DNA of 64,000 nucleotides from Bimastos eiseni (taxonomy: Eukaryota > Annelida > Clitellata > Crassiclitellata > Lumbricidae), in assembly GCA_959347315.1 (NCBI GenBank), contig OY365814.1, positions 3,089,661-3,153,660 of the forward strand, in the 5' to 3' direction. A program made the translations under genes and the position numbers. Under the pieces are notes generated by a model. It saw only the letters and a program-made list of their open reading frames with translations, was not told the origin of the DNA and made no database searches. Positions within the stretch are counted from its first letter, which is position 1, and each line of letters opens with the position of its first letter. Positions 45,063 to 54,799 of this stretch are shown piece by piece.

Positions 45063-45104
45063 TGGCCCAGGGTTGCTTTCAATATCACCCGATAGTAACA
45101 GAAG
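45063..45104 (-). other. 2A ribosome-skipping motif in the LINE N-terminus
   Basis: The minus strand encodes LLLLSGDIESNPGP, matching the 2A consensus D-(V/I)-E-x-N-P-G-P. It is preceded by a hydrophobic stretch (SLSCIAVAPLLLL) resembling a signal sequence. In known 2A peptides the ribosome skips the final Gly-Pro bond, releasing the upstream peptide. The open frame upstream is about 70 codons. Confidence 0.85.
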
Positions 45105-45161
45105 CGGTGCAACAGCTATGCATGATAAAGAACGACGGCTGGGGACGAAAGGGCCGGCCCG

Positions 45162-45196
45162 TACGTACCCATAACAAAGCTTGTTATGGGTACGTA
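45162..45196. repeat. perfect 16-bp inverted repeat
   Basis: TACGTACCCATAACAA (45162-45177), the spacer AGC and the exact complement (45181-45196). It lies in the LINE's 5' coding region and would form a stable hairpin in DNA or RNA. Confidence 0.95.
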
Positions 45197-45285
45197 AGCC
45201 CCTGTAATGTGACGCAGCGCGGGGCTTATTCGTACAGTTAACGCTTGCATGGGGCAACTTTGCGACATTCGATGACACTGCACAT

Positions 45286-45618
45286 TCATATCAGAGTACG
45301 ACGAGAAGAGGTGAAATTGCCAGACCGCAACCGCTGTTGATCGAGTAAAGTTGTTAAGAGGTCAATGTCAGCACCCAGAGTTACATTCCGACTCGCTGTG
45401 CTACGAGCCTCTAACGGCTGCAGAAGATAAAAACGGTTTGTAAAATTTAAATTCTCGTACTCCGCCGTGAGAAAAACTGTTTCATTTACCGATTGATGAA
45501 CAGTGATCCAGTTAGTGGTGAAATAAATCCATAATCGGAGATATAAAACAAGCACAAAACTCGACAAAAAATAACAAAAAACAATTTGTGAATACGCGTA
45601 ACTATTTTTTGCGTCCAT
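45286..45618 (-). CDS. N-terminal exon of a putative type II membrane glycoprotein
   Basis: The ATG at 45618-45616 has A at -3 and G at +4. The 110-codon frame encodes a short cytosolic N-terminus, one transmembrane segment (about residues 12-34, IVFCYFLSSFVLVLYLRLWIYF region) and a luminal part with four N-x-S/T sites (NET, NFT, NVT, NFT). That layout is typical of Golgi glycosyl- or sulfotransferases, but no catalytic motif is present, so the function is unknown. The frame stops exactly where the LINE begins and has no clear donor. The LINE may have truncated it. Confidence 0.45.
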   Translation of the reverse strand: MDAKNSYAYSQIVFCYFLSSFVLVLYLRLWIYFTTNWITVHQSVNETVFLTAEYENLNFTNRFYLLQPLEARSTASRNVTLGADIDLLTTLLDQQRLRSGNFTSSRRTLI

Positions 45619-45689
45619 CTTGGCCACCTGGCGACTAGCTTTGTATGCTAGTCTCAGAATGGTGCAGGATAGAGACAAACCCTAATCCG

Positions 45690-46300
45690 TTTGATTCCTT
45701 TTAAAGATAAACCTCTGGATTCTCGACATCAGAATGCCAATTGTTTAGGTATTCTAAAATTAAAGCAATAGCCTATAAACAAGGAATGCACAGATTTGTG
45801 CAGCTTGGCACTTCTGCAGCATTTATTCTTTATATCAACTTACAACTATTTTCAAAGTTCTGTCAAATATGTGGAGTCATAATTCAGCACAGCCGATCAG
45901 ATAAGTCGTCAGGTTGAGAAAGTCGATGGCTGGAACAATGCTCTAGAAATTCGGTCTCCATTGCAAGCAATTTGTCACATGTACCACATCCAAAAGTTTT
46001 GATAAATATGCTTTTTCATCCACAGGATATTTATAGTTGCGGATATACAGGCATTCTCTATCTTGAATTTTCGAAAAGGGGAGAACAAATCCACTGTATG
46101 GTGGGTAGGCCTACCATAAGAAGTGTTTATTTAGTTTATTATAACGCTTGTACCACTAAATGTGATACATGATTGGACACGTTAGCTATTTGAGCACCTC
46201 TCTTTTTAAGATCCTGTGGATGTGTATTGACATGGAGTTTAAGTTTCTCCTCTGAAGAATGCTCCTGCAAAATGGTTCACTACAGGAACTGATAAAAATA
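45690..46300. other. no feature recognised
   Basis: AT-rich sequence upstream (minus strand) of the membrane-protein exon. It could hold its promoter; no motif stands out. Confidence 0.35.
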
Positions 46301-46325
46301 GTAATGAGAGAAAAATTTAACGAGA

Positions 46326-46589
46326 AAGCAGGTAAACCTGCATCTGTACATTCATACTGGAGAAACACCATATAGTTGCAAGTCATGTCAAAAGTCATTA
46401 GTTTACTGCAGTTATTTGAAAAGGCACACGAGAACCCACAATATACAAAATAGCGCATCATTTACAGCCGACAATAATCTTCAGATACATTTGCGAATGC
46501 ATTCAGAAGGAAAGCCATGCATATGCGAGATATGCAATAAAGGATTCACAAAAATTGCATCTCTAGAGAAATACAGAAGAACTCATTGA
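46326..46589 (+). pseudogene. C2H2 zinc-finger gene fragment
   Basis: The plus-strand frame begins NLHLYIHTGETPYSCKSC, then YLKRHTRTH, a damaged finger LQIHLRMHSEGKP, and CEICNKGFTKIASLEKYRRTH before a stop at 46587-46589. HTGE-x-P-Y linkers and C-x2-C ... H-x3-H spacing identify Krueppel-type fingers. The middle finger has lost its cysteines and the last His pair is altered (E-K-Y-R-R-T-H). It may be a retrocopy or an exon fragment. Confidence 0.75.
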
Positions 46590-46646
46590 ACCGAGAAGCA
46601 GTACACAGGCAATAGACTTCATACCAGGAGCAGTTCTTCAACGAAG

Positions 46647-46764
46647 CATTCTAGTCATCATCATCATCGTCATCATCGTCATCATCATCATCATCATCTT
46701 CATCATCATCGTCATCATCATTAACATCATCATCTTCATCATCATCATCATCATCATCATTATT
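46647..46764. repeat. (ATC)n microsatellite
   Basis: About 38 ATC units with GTC, TTC and AAC interruptions. The antisense Met-rich frame is an artefact. Confidence 0.95.
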
Positions 46765-46769
46765 ATGTA

Positions 46770-48281
46770 CCAGAAATAGTAATAGCTTATCCTACTTAGA
46801 TATTTACGAAATATTAATGTAATCATGACTGTCATGTATCCTGAATATACAGTATACATGTATATTGGTGTTGATGATGTAAAATTGTCTATCATACAAA
46901 CAAATCCAGTCATCAATATAATAATTGTAATAATTGAAGTGGCATTAATTAATAACAATTATTGTTATTAATTAATGCCGGTTTAATTAATTAAAAGCCA
47001 CTGTAATTGACCAGCTTATTCAAGCTTACCTTTAATTAATAAAGTGTATTGACAAATAAGAATGAGAAGGCTATAATTTGCTACAAGGTTGATAGAGGTT
47101 TACGGACGATATAACAATATTATCTGCATCTTACGAGGCGAGAATATGATAAGGTGAATAGAAACATCATCAATAGCTGCCTACCAGGCTAGCACATACA
47201 TGTAGGCTAATCATAACAATTTTAGCCAGCGTCTGGTGTAAAGCCGATTTTGATTCTGTCTTGTTATTGAAAACGAGCTTCCTAAATTTCCTGTCCACGT
47301 TCGCCTTATGATTTTATTCGTTTTGATAGGTTTAGATATTTCGTTAAATATAAATATTTGTGAATTATCCTTCAATATTTGCTTTTAGGTAGGCTGCTAA
47401 GCATGCTTCTTGATATGTAGTCCTACGCCGTTTGTTCTCAGAATTATTTTTTTCTGATTGCCAACTTATCTCAGTAGTGTTTATGTTGTCGATGTTAACT
47501 TTTTATGAGTTTGAGTGTTTGGTGCGTATTTTCTTCGCCTGTCGTTTTGCACTTAACCTATAGGAATACGTACATGTAGTGGCTCTACTAAGTTGCTTTC
47601 TGCTTGCGTGTAATCAAAATTGAAAACTTTTGTACCTGGTTACGAATTTCGTGTCGAGGTAATTAAATGAATATAATATCATCAGAGAATTTTTGAGAAG
47701 AGGTGGCTTCCTGATGTGAGAGTCAGTCAATGATCTAGAGACAGCAGTGGGATATTTTGTGTCTCAACAAAAAACAGTGAATCGCGTTGGATCTGTCGTC
47801 ACTTCGCGGTTACGCGGATGTATCTTAAACATGATGCCATTTGTCATCTTTTCATTAGAGTCGATTAGTTGCGCTCCACGCGCGTATGTATCATGTGTGT
47901 ATGTTTGAGTGGGTTGGTGTGGTGTGATCATCCACTTGCGACTCATCTAGATTTCTGTGCTCTGTTTATCCTGCAATTTGATTCTTACAGAAATTTAACA
48001 TCGGTAGAGCGCCACAATATAGTCTGTTATGGAAGTGACGTTATGTAAATGTCTTATAACAGTTGCAATTACACCTATTTTTTAATATAAAACATAGTAT
48101 TTCAAATTAATATAACAATATTGTCAACATTCGCATCAAATTGTAAAGACTTTGTTTTCTTATTGTGTTTATATTTATCTTGATTGCTTTGAGTACACAA
48201 ACCTATAGATCCGCTATTTTTTAGAAACTACGATTGCATATAAATTATAAAACATTTCTAATTTGTCTTATTTTGATTTAG
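46770..48281. other. upstream of the CARD-NHL gene; first exon not located
   Basis: AT-rich, with an inverted TTAATTAATTAA stretch near 46945-47000. The CARD exon begins directly after an acceptor, so at least one 5' exon should lie here or further left. It is probably short, and I could not pick it out. Confidence 0.4.
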
Positions 48282-48519
48282 TACAAAGACTTTTTGATGG
48301 AACATATGAATCCAGATATTGAACTTCTAGAAAAGTTACTTGCAGACAGGATCATTGATCGGAGAGAAATGGATGAAGTTATGAGCAAAAGTTCTGTGTA
48401 TAAAAGAAACGCTCAACTGTTGGACTGCATTTGTGCTAAAGATCATAGTGATGGTTTAATTGTTGCTCTCCGAGATACAGATCAGATGCACATCGTGAAC
48501 TATTTAACAGCGAATGGAG
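48282..48519 (+). CDS. CARD exon
   Basis: Acceptor TTTGATTTAG|TACAAAG; donor AATGGAG|GTGAGC. The product reads FLMEHMNPDIELLEKLLADR, then IIDRREMDEVMSKSSVYKRN, then AQLLDCICAKDHSDGLIVAL and MHIVNYL. This is the CARD pattern: pd-LL-x-L-x3-x-I-x6-E ... R-x-x-x-LLD-x(2)-x-K ... F/L-x-x-AL ... H-I/L. Six helices can be placed, and helix 1 probably starts in the preceding exon. A DED or death domain is less likely because the LLD-x-(I/L) plus AL-x-x-(T/S)-x-Q spacing is CARD-like. Confidence 0.8.
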
Positions 48520-49732
48520 GTGAGCACTGATTTGAATCTGGTAGAGTAGGCCTAATTCATACTATACGTGTCGTAATACATGTAATTGTTTTTTTTTTGA
48601 GCTCCTTATATCGACAGTTTTCTTAATTTGCATCCGCATCTTCTGATTGACTTTCTCCGCCAAAAGCGATATTTCTTCATCTGGACCCGTCTCCGTTGTG
48701 TGGAGAATTGTTGATTTGTCGCGATTGCTACAGGGTTATGAGCAGGCCTACATTAACAATTGAAGTAAAACCTAATAAAGTAATTAAGATTTGTATCAGT
48801 AAGTGCCTTGGTTTGTTTTTATTTTAGTTTATTGTCCGATTTTCGTAAACCTTACTAAGAGAATAGACGTGAGCGAAAATGAAATTGTTTGGGGAGTTAC
48901 TAAACTGAGGAGCGAAATTTACATTCTATGTCTTCAACAGTCTTCTCCTTCTTCACCACCTGTAATTCGTGTCTTTGAGGATCGAAATCTATTTCGTTGT
49001 CAGCAGAAGATCGAAATAATACAGATTAAACGACCCCAAGATATTGGAGCCAATGAGAAGGAAAATTGTCTCTACGTCTCGGACTTCGATGAGAACTGCA
49101 TCTGGAAGATTACAACAGAAACCGATGGCCAACACAAAATCGACAAATGGCTGATCACTAATTATGATACATATGCTCTGTCAGTGTCTAGTAATGGTCA
49201 GCTGTTGACGGTCAGTTGGTCAGCGTCCAACTTGAGTATATACGGATCAGATGCAAAGCTAATTAGTTTGATTCAATTACCAAGATACATTAAACCTCGC
49301 CATGCAGTAGAAACATCCATTGGACATTTCATCATTATTCACGCGTGGGAGGTAAACGAGGAGGGGATAGTGGCAAACATGGAGGAGAGAGAAGGCGAGT
49401 CGAATGGGAATGAAGGGAAAAGAAAATGGGGCATGTGTGAATTGACCAGAGATGGGCAGATTTGCCGTCGTTTCACTCCTTCTAATGTCACACAAGAATT
49501 GAATGAACCTTTTTATCTCTCACTCGGTTCAGACGATCAAGTGTTTGTGATTGACTCTGGTAACGAGAGAGTGATTATCTTGGATTCTAGTCTTAAATGG
49601 TGTCAAATTCTTTGTTCAACAAAAGAAGAAAGAGAAATGAAGTTCATGAACCCGTGGACTATGTATTACTCTGAAGGAACAAAGCAACTGTTCGTCGGCG
49701 GAGAAGGAGTCAATATTTACACTCTTAAGTAG
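48282..49732 (+). CDS. CARD and NHL-type beta-propeller protein (two exons seen)
   Basis: Exons are 48282-48519 and 48828-49732. Joined they give about 380 residues: an N-terminal death-fold CARD (about 75 residues) directly followed by a six-bladed, NHL-like propeller. CARDs recruit partner CARDs in apoptosis and innate immunity; NHL propellers bind RNA, protein or ligands. The phase fits (G + TT gives Val). The CARD begins at an acceptor, so the start codon is in an unseen upstream exon unless Met codons at 48297 or 48306 are used. The frame is intact, suggesting a live gene. Its function is inferred only from the domains. Confidence 0.8.
48828..49732 (+). CDS. NHL-like beta-propeller exon
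   Basis: The exon starts after TTTATTTTAG and ends at TAG 49730-49732. It encodes repeated propeller strands: EIVWGVTKLRSEIYILC, then IRVFED, then DIGANEKENCLYVSDF, then LSVSSNGQLLTVSW, then PRHAVETSIGHFIIIHAW, then DDQVFVIDSGNERVIILDS, then KQLFVGGEGVNIYTL. The D-x-x-N-x-R-V-x-(I/L)-L-D blade is diagnostic of NHL repeats. A charged loop (Glu/Gly/Lys-rich, 49350-49430) interrupts one blade. The whole propeller is in a single exon. Confidence 0.85.
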
Positions 49733-51718
49733 AAAATGAACTTACCCTTGGTCAACTTGCTCTCATTATCACATATATTCATTCTAATCTTTCAGATTTA
49801 AGCAATATACTAGTTCTCCTAATTAATGCTACATAATAGTGTAGGCCTAATAATATTTGACAGGCAAAATGGTCAACCGCCGAATATTTTCAACAACGTT
49901 TGAGAGTTCCACAGGGAAAAAAACGGACACGTAGGCCTTATACTAATAAGCGTGAGGTCGTTAAGTAAGAAGCTCGCATGTTTAAAATAAGGTTTTTTTC
50001 AGACAGCGCTTGACTGAGTAGATAATATTTCTTAATCATGTACACTGTATTTCATTATTGCTACTTACAAAGATGCAAACACCAATGAATGTCATTGGAG
50101 TTGCACAACGAATCCGCAGAACAAACCTCGACCTCTTACGCCGAACTCCAAATTATACAAATGTAATTAACGGCAGACAGGCGCAAACGAAATGAGCCTA
50201 AATCTAGTGAGTAGGCCTACTCAACATGCTCTGGGGCTGCATTTATAGCATAACATTTTTGGCACAACGTATGAGGCGTGCAAGCCATTCTAATTGTAGG
50301 CCTAACTCCACCGACTAGGTTCCCATTCATTTCGTGACGATTCATTTCGTCGCATTTTTAGTCGCACAAGTTGGAAAGAAACTAGAAGGTGAATTGATGA
50401 ATGAATTTCTGCCACGAATTAAGATGTGAACGTATGTCGACATATTTTATCCAATCAATTAGTCAATCAATCAATGTGAATTTAATCTAGCGCCCTTCAA
50501 GATTTCTGTTCAGAGGCGCTCCCGGTCTGACCACGGCTGAAAAATAAGGATTTCAATGAAAAGTGAAGTACAGGCGAAACATTTCTAGGCCGGATGCGTT
50601 CATGTGTAGCTCTAATTAATGACGCAACACTATAGGCATGACTCCTATTTTACGCTAACGATCTTTATTATCACTGTGGCTAACGATCATTTTTATCACA
50701 CAGTGTCGTTAAACTGAAACTACTGTACTACTAACACTAGCAATAATATTATTCTCGGAATCCTCGTATCTTATTGACTGTGAACGAATTGTGCGGTAAT
50801 AGTTGATATATACACATGTAGGCCTATATGATAATGCACATAGGCCTATACACTGTGACAGGGATCGGTTATGGTTTCCAATAAGCAGCACCCTTCAGAT
50901 TGTTGGTCTACTGTAACAACCCTCTCGTATTTTAACAGTTCAAGAATCAGACGATAACCATGCTTCGATGTTTCTTTTGTTCATTCTAAGCATCCATGTA
51001 ACAATTCTGTGTCCTTTACTGATTTTTTATAGATCTATGCCAGTGACGTTTATGATTTTGTGCTCGATAAGCTATGATGTAATTGTTTTGGTTGTAGATG
51101 AATTTGGCGATTGTGGCTAGACAATCATGAGTCAATGTCGAATTATATGAAGCGTCATGCTTGATATTGGGAAGATGAAGATATTGAAATCTGAGAAAAC
51201 TGATTCATTATAAAGCAATTGCTGGGACTTTTTAATGAAATTGACTCCATTATGGAGTCGCGAGTGCAGGAAACACTGCCGCAAATGAAAAAAAGACGTA
51301 TAGCATGAACCAGAAGGAACATTGTGTGAAAAAAATAATTAACACCTGTGTCCTCGAGTTGGCTATAATTATGGTCTAGATCATTCTTACAATTCTGCCG
51401 GGAATGTGATTAAGTCTGAGTGAGGCAAATTTCTCTGAAATAACTTTAATAGTTTAACTAGCTGACAACATTTGGTTGCGTGCCAAAATGATGTAAAAAC
51501 AGACAGACTGGATAATGGATATTCCAATCAAAATTAACAAACATCATTTTACCAATCTCTAAAAGAAATTGTTTTTGTTTCTTTTCTTTAGGTCTACATG
51601 TAGTTACTGTTTATTTCTTCCGTGTTCTCAGCAGTTTGTCGGCCGACGTCCTCTCTGAGGTAAAGATTGTGATCACAAAGTGCTATGCTGCTTGGACTCC
51701 AACATGTCCGGCTGCATA

Positions 51719-51720
<2 letters not shown>
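49733..51720. other. no gene recognised; several TAGGCCTA sites
   Basis: Six TAGGCCTA sites lie between 49842 and 50848. The segment near 50485-50530 (CTAGCGCCCTTCAAG, TTCAGAGGCGCTC) resembles a LINE 3' end. No coding frame is supported. Confidence 0.35.
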
Positions 51721-51721
<1 letters not shown>

Positions 51722-51790
<69 letters not shown>

Positions 51791-51830
51791 ACATACACAC
51801 ACAAACATTTATATATATATATGCATATAC
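51722..51830. repeat. (CA)n microsatellite followed by (TA)n
   Basis: About 30 perfect CA units, then imperfect CA and a short TATATATA tract. Thr/His-rich frames through it are artefacts. Confidence 0.95.
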
Positions 51831-51839
51831 ATGTACAAG

Positions 51840-54353
51840 AAATTCAACACATAGCCACAACTCCGTTTCAAAATTACAGCACCGTTACTTCCGGTAAAGT
51901 ATCGTAGTTGTTATAACGGAGCTGTAGAATCACGCTGCTCGGTTAATTTGAGATAAAAGCAATAATCAGTCTACTGGTCAGGTTCTCAATTTCAATATCA
52001 TCATATTTCTAAAACATATACATATAGGCAAAGTTTAGTATTACTGACAACTATGTTGTAGATCTTTCAAATACAATAATGTAATCTGATTAATTTCCAA
52101 AAATTGTCAACATAAACAAACATCTAAATTGATCTCTTGCTGAAAAATTAATGTTGGCTGGTTCCCTGCTTTCTAAGACGTCAATTCAAAAATCAAGAGT
52201 TCTCAATTTATTCCACAGATGTCCAAAGACTGTCAGTAACGGCATTGTAAAAACTTTTTTGAACAGAGGTTACGTTTACTTTTTACTTACCTATTAAGTC
52301 AACAAGTTAAGGAAAACCGCATAGAACAATTGCGAAATATAGGTTAAATATACAACAATCTAAAAATCTGTAAAGCACGTCAACTACCAATATAAAGAAA
52401 CGTTGAATCTACTTATCAAGAGAAATGACAATGAAATTTATTATTATTAAGATTTTAATATTTTTTTAAACTAATAAAATAAATAATAATAATAAATAGT
52501 TTTTTCAAGTACATGTAAGTAAGTAAGTAAGTAAGTATGTATGTACTTTATTGAACCGCTTGCAAACGCACTGCGGGCACATCATAATATGAACGTTCAA
52601 AACAATGTACACTCTCAAAATAAACATATCAAGCAATCACACAGCAATTAGACATCCTCAAAGTAGTTAGAGTAAAATAATGTACAGTCATAAAATAATC
52701 ATAGCCAGCAACTACACAACAGACATCCCATGAGTAACTAGAGTAAATAGAAATCAAACAATACTAGGCCTAGTTACACTCACAATAGGAATAGATTCAA
52801 TTGTATAGCATTCGGGTGACTAAACCATATCGAGTTAGTGCGTCAGCGCGCGGGATCTCTCGATTGTGCGATCGAGGACGGAGTGAATATGTAACAATCT
52901 TTAAAGGTTGTGTAATGCATACCATACAAGAATATAAAAAAAATAGAATTTTACCTTTTGTGTTGGCCGGGTAAGCGCAAAATTCTGAAATCTTTCAAAT
53001 GTGAGCGTCTTGTGAAAAATACCCATATAGCCAGGGATGTAACAAGCGGGAGCAGAGGGGCACAGGCCCCCTAGTTTTAAAACTCCCTCCAAATCGGATC
53101 TATTTTTTTGTTTCTCCAATATCTTTTTTTATTTGATAATCAAGGTATCGTGGGTCAGTATATTTCCAACAGTTCAAAGTTTGTTTTTACGATTTGTGCT
53201 TACTTGTTGCAGATTTAAAAATTGTCATTTACAAAGGAGAATATTGCATGGTTGGTTATTCATTCATCGATAATGTATCACTTTGTTCCTACCCAAAATA
53301 CAGAAAATTTACGACAGTAAGAATATTTTTCAGTGGCTAAAGAAATACTCTAGTGTTTGGTCTACAATCATGAAATCGGGTTTCAGATCCCTGCCAGAGC
53401 ACAAATTTGATTGGAAATGTCTGTTGGAACATGCACCTCTTAGCCGACTCCGCTATACTGGTAAGTTCCTAGCATGGAAGACTTGCGTGGAGTTGCTCTA
53501 TTGGTGATGGAGTTTGGTGAAAGACTGTGGTGATCTGTAGTTCTACGTAAGTCTAGTGCACGATCGGTCTTTCTTCCAGACATCATCCGACCCGAGTCTA
53601 CAATCGTGACCCATGACTTCCATTTTTTGCAGTCTGAGTATGACAAAAATTGTATCCCGAGAATCCAATTTACGAATCTAAAGTTGTCCCGTTGATCATG
53701 ATGACTCCAGATATTGAATTGGGCGAAAAACTCACGCATTTGGAAATTGGCAATACTAAAATAGTTTCTGCTATTGAGTGCAGTGTGTCTACCAAGTGAT
53801 CTCACAATAAACGAGTGTTAGGCCTACAGTGACCTAACCCTTCAAGAAGGAAGCTCCGAGAATGAGTGGCGAACGCTGTTTCGATGACCATGTTACCAGC
53901 CACATGATGATGGAAAGATTAATTTTCATGCAATTTTACTGTATATTGTACCAAATAGTAGGCCTATTTTATAGTGTATGCTTTAAAACCGTCCCGCATA
54001 TCTCATTTCAATGGAGGAATTATGATAAGATGACTTTTGTTCAGATAATGTGTGCCCCAATAACAAAAATTCTGGATGGAAATAACAATAATATATAGTA
54101 ACACATAACACACGCACAATTGCATACTATAACCTGATCCGAAAACATTAAATGCATCAAACATTGTATGCGCATGTATTCGGTTAGTAGGGCTAAGAGG
54201 AAAGTGAGATAATGTAAAAATATTTGTACATTGTTCGCTCATCGTGAAACAAAACACCCATGCTAAAGTTCTTCTCTTTGGTAAAGAATTATCTGGAGCT
54301 TCTCAATCTAAAAATAAAAGAGATTTAATAAATCTGTTTTCAACCTCGATTTT
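51840..54353. other. 3' flank of gene B; LINE-tail-like and hAT-like fragments
   Basis: 52515-52545 is a (GTAA)n/(GTAT)n tail followed by TTTATTGAACCGCTTGCAAA, which looks like a LINE 3' end in inverted orientation. Near 53030, CAGGGATGTAACAAGCGGG is a hAT-like terminus without a found partner. Minus-strand frame 53805-53440 and plus-strand frame 53283-53507 match nothing recognised. Confidence 0.35.
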
Positions 54354-54799
54354 TTAAAAACGTTGCATTTTTGCGATTCTTGCAGCAGTGACAAGTTCAC
54401 TGACTAATTGCACAAAGGACTGGGAAAATTCTACAATGGTAAGTAGCGTGCCTCCAAGGATCAATCCCAAGGCACCACTAATGTTGCAGACCAGAGTGAG
54501 GAAATCGTACGCAGGAGTCGTTTGGATGTCGATATAGCGCAGCTGAGAGTAGAAGATATCCAGGTAGACGAGTTCTTTGCTCAGTTTAGACATCGTCAGA
54601 TTCCTTCCCTTGAACTGCGATGCTTGCAACACGAAATTGAGAAAATGCTGTGACAGAGGACTTGTCGAAACTGAAAATGGATATATGGGTTGGTAGCACT
54701 GAAGAGGACAACCACACTCGCGATACGAGCCGGAATAAATAAACCACTTTGAGACGTTTGGCAGACAGTAAAAGTACTGGGTAAGAGAGCAGACTTTTC
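54354..54799 (-). CDS. gene B exon 7: pre-TM2, TM2, C-terminus
   Basis: Acceptor GTTGCAG|GAAAAG; TAA at 54356-54354. It encodes KVCSLTQYFYC, RECGCPLQCYQ, SVSTSPLSQHF, the segment FYSQLRYIDIQTTPAYDF, and the pore NISGALGLILGGTLLTIVE with a short basic tail. It is more than 70 per cent identical to gene A over the last 120 residues. Confidence 0.92.

Larger units (their letters stand above)
42100..45285 (-). mobile_element. L2/CR1-like LINE with 2A peptide, APE endonuclease and RT, nearly full length, frameshifted
   Basis: Read on the minus strand: a short N-terminal segment ending in a 2A motif (45063-45104); an APE-type endonuclease (NFGSFNIRSA near 45010, YRPPG and CGDLNCPG near 44690-44560, WDHKL near 44390); a linker; and an RT with CLDLSAAFDTVDH (43345), AGVPQGSVLS and the catalytic QYADDTQ near 43070. 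The RT frame is open to 42214. The 3' end has GCGCGTTACAAATTTATTA and an (ATT)n tail near 42110-42135. At least three frameshifts separate the domains. No ATG starts the first frame, so the 5' end is probably truncated. Confidence 0.85.

Noticed and set aside
46638..46958. Met-rich minus-strand frame
   Set aside because: Mostly the antisense of the (ATC)n microsatellite.
51636..51907. Thr/His-rich open frames
   Set aside because: Products of the (CA)n microsatellite.
53440..53805. 121-codon minus-strand frame
   Set aside because: No family resemblance and no supporting splice or start context; probably chance.
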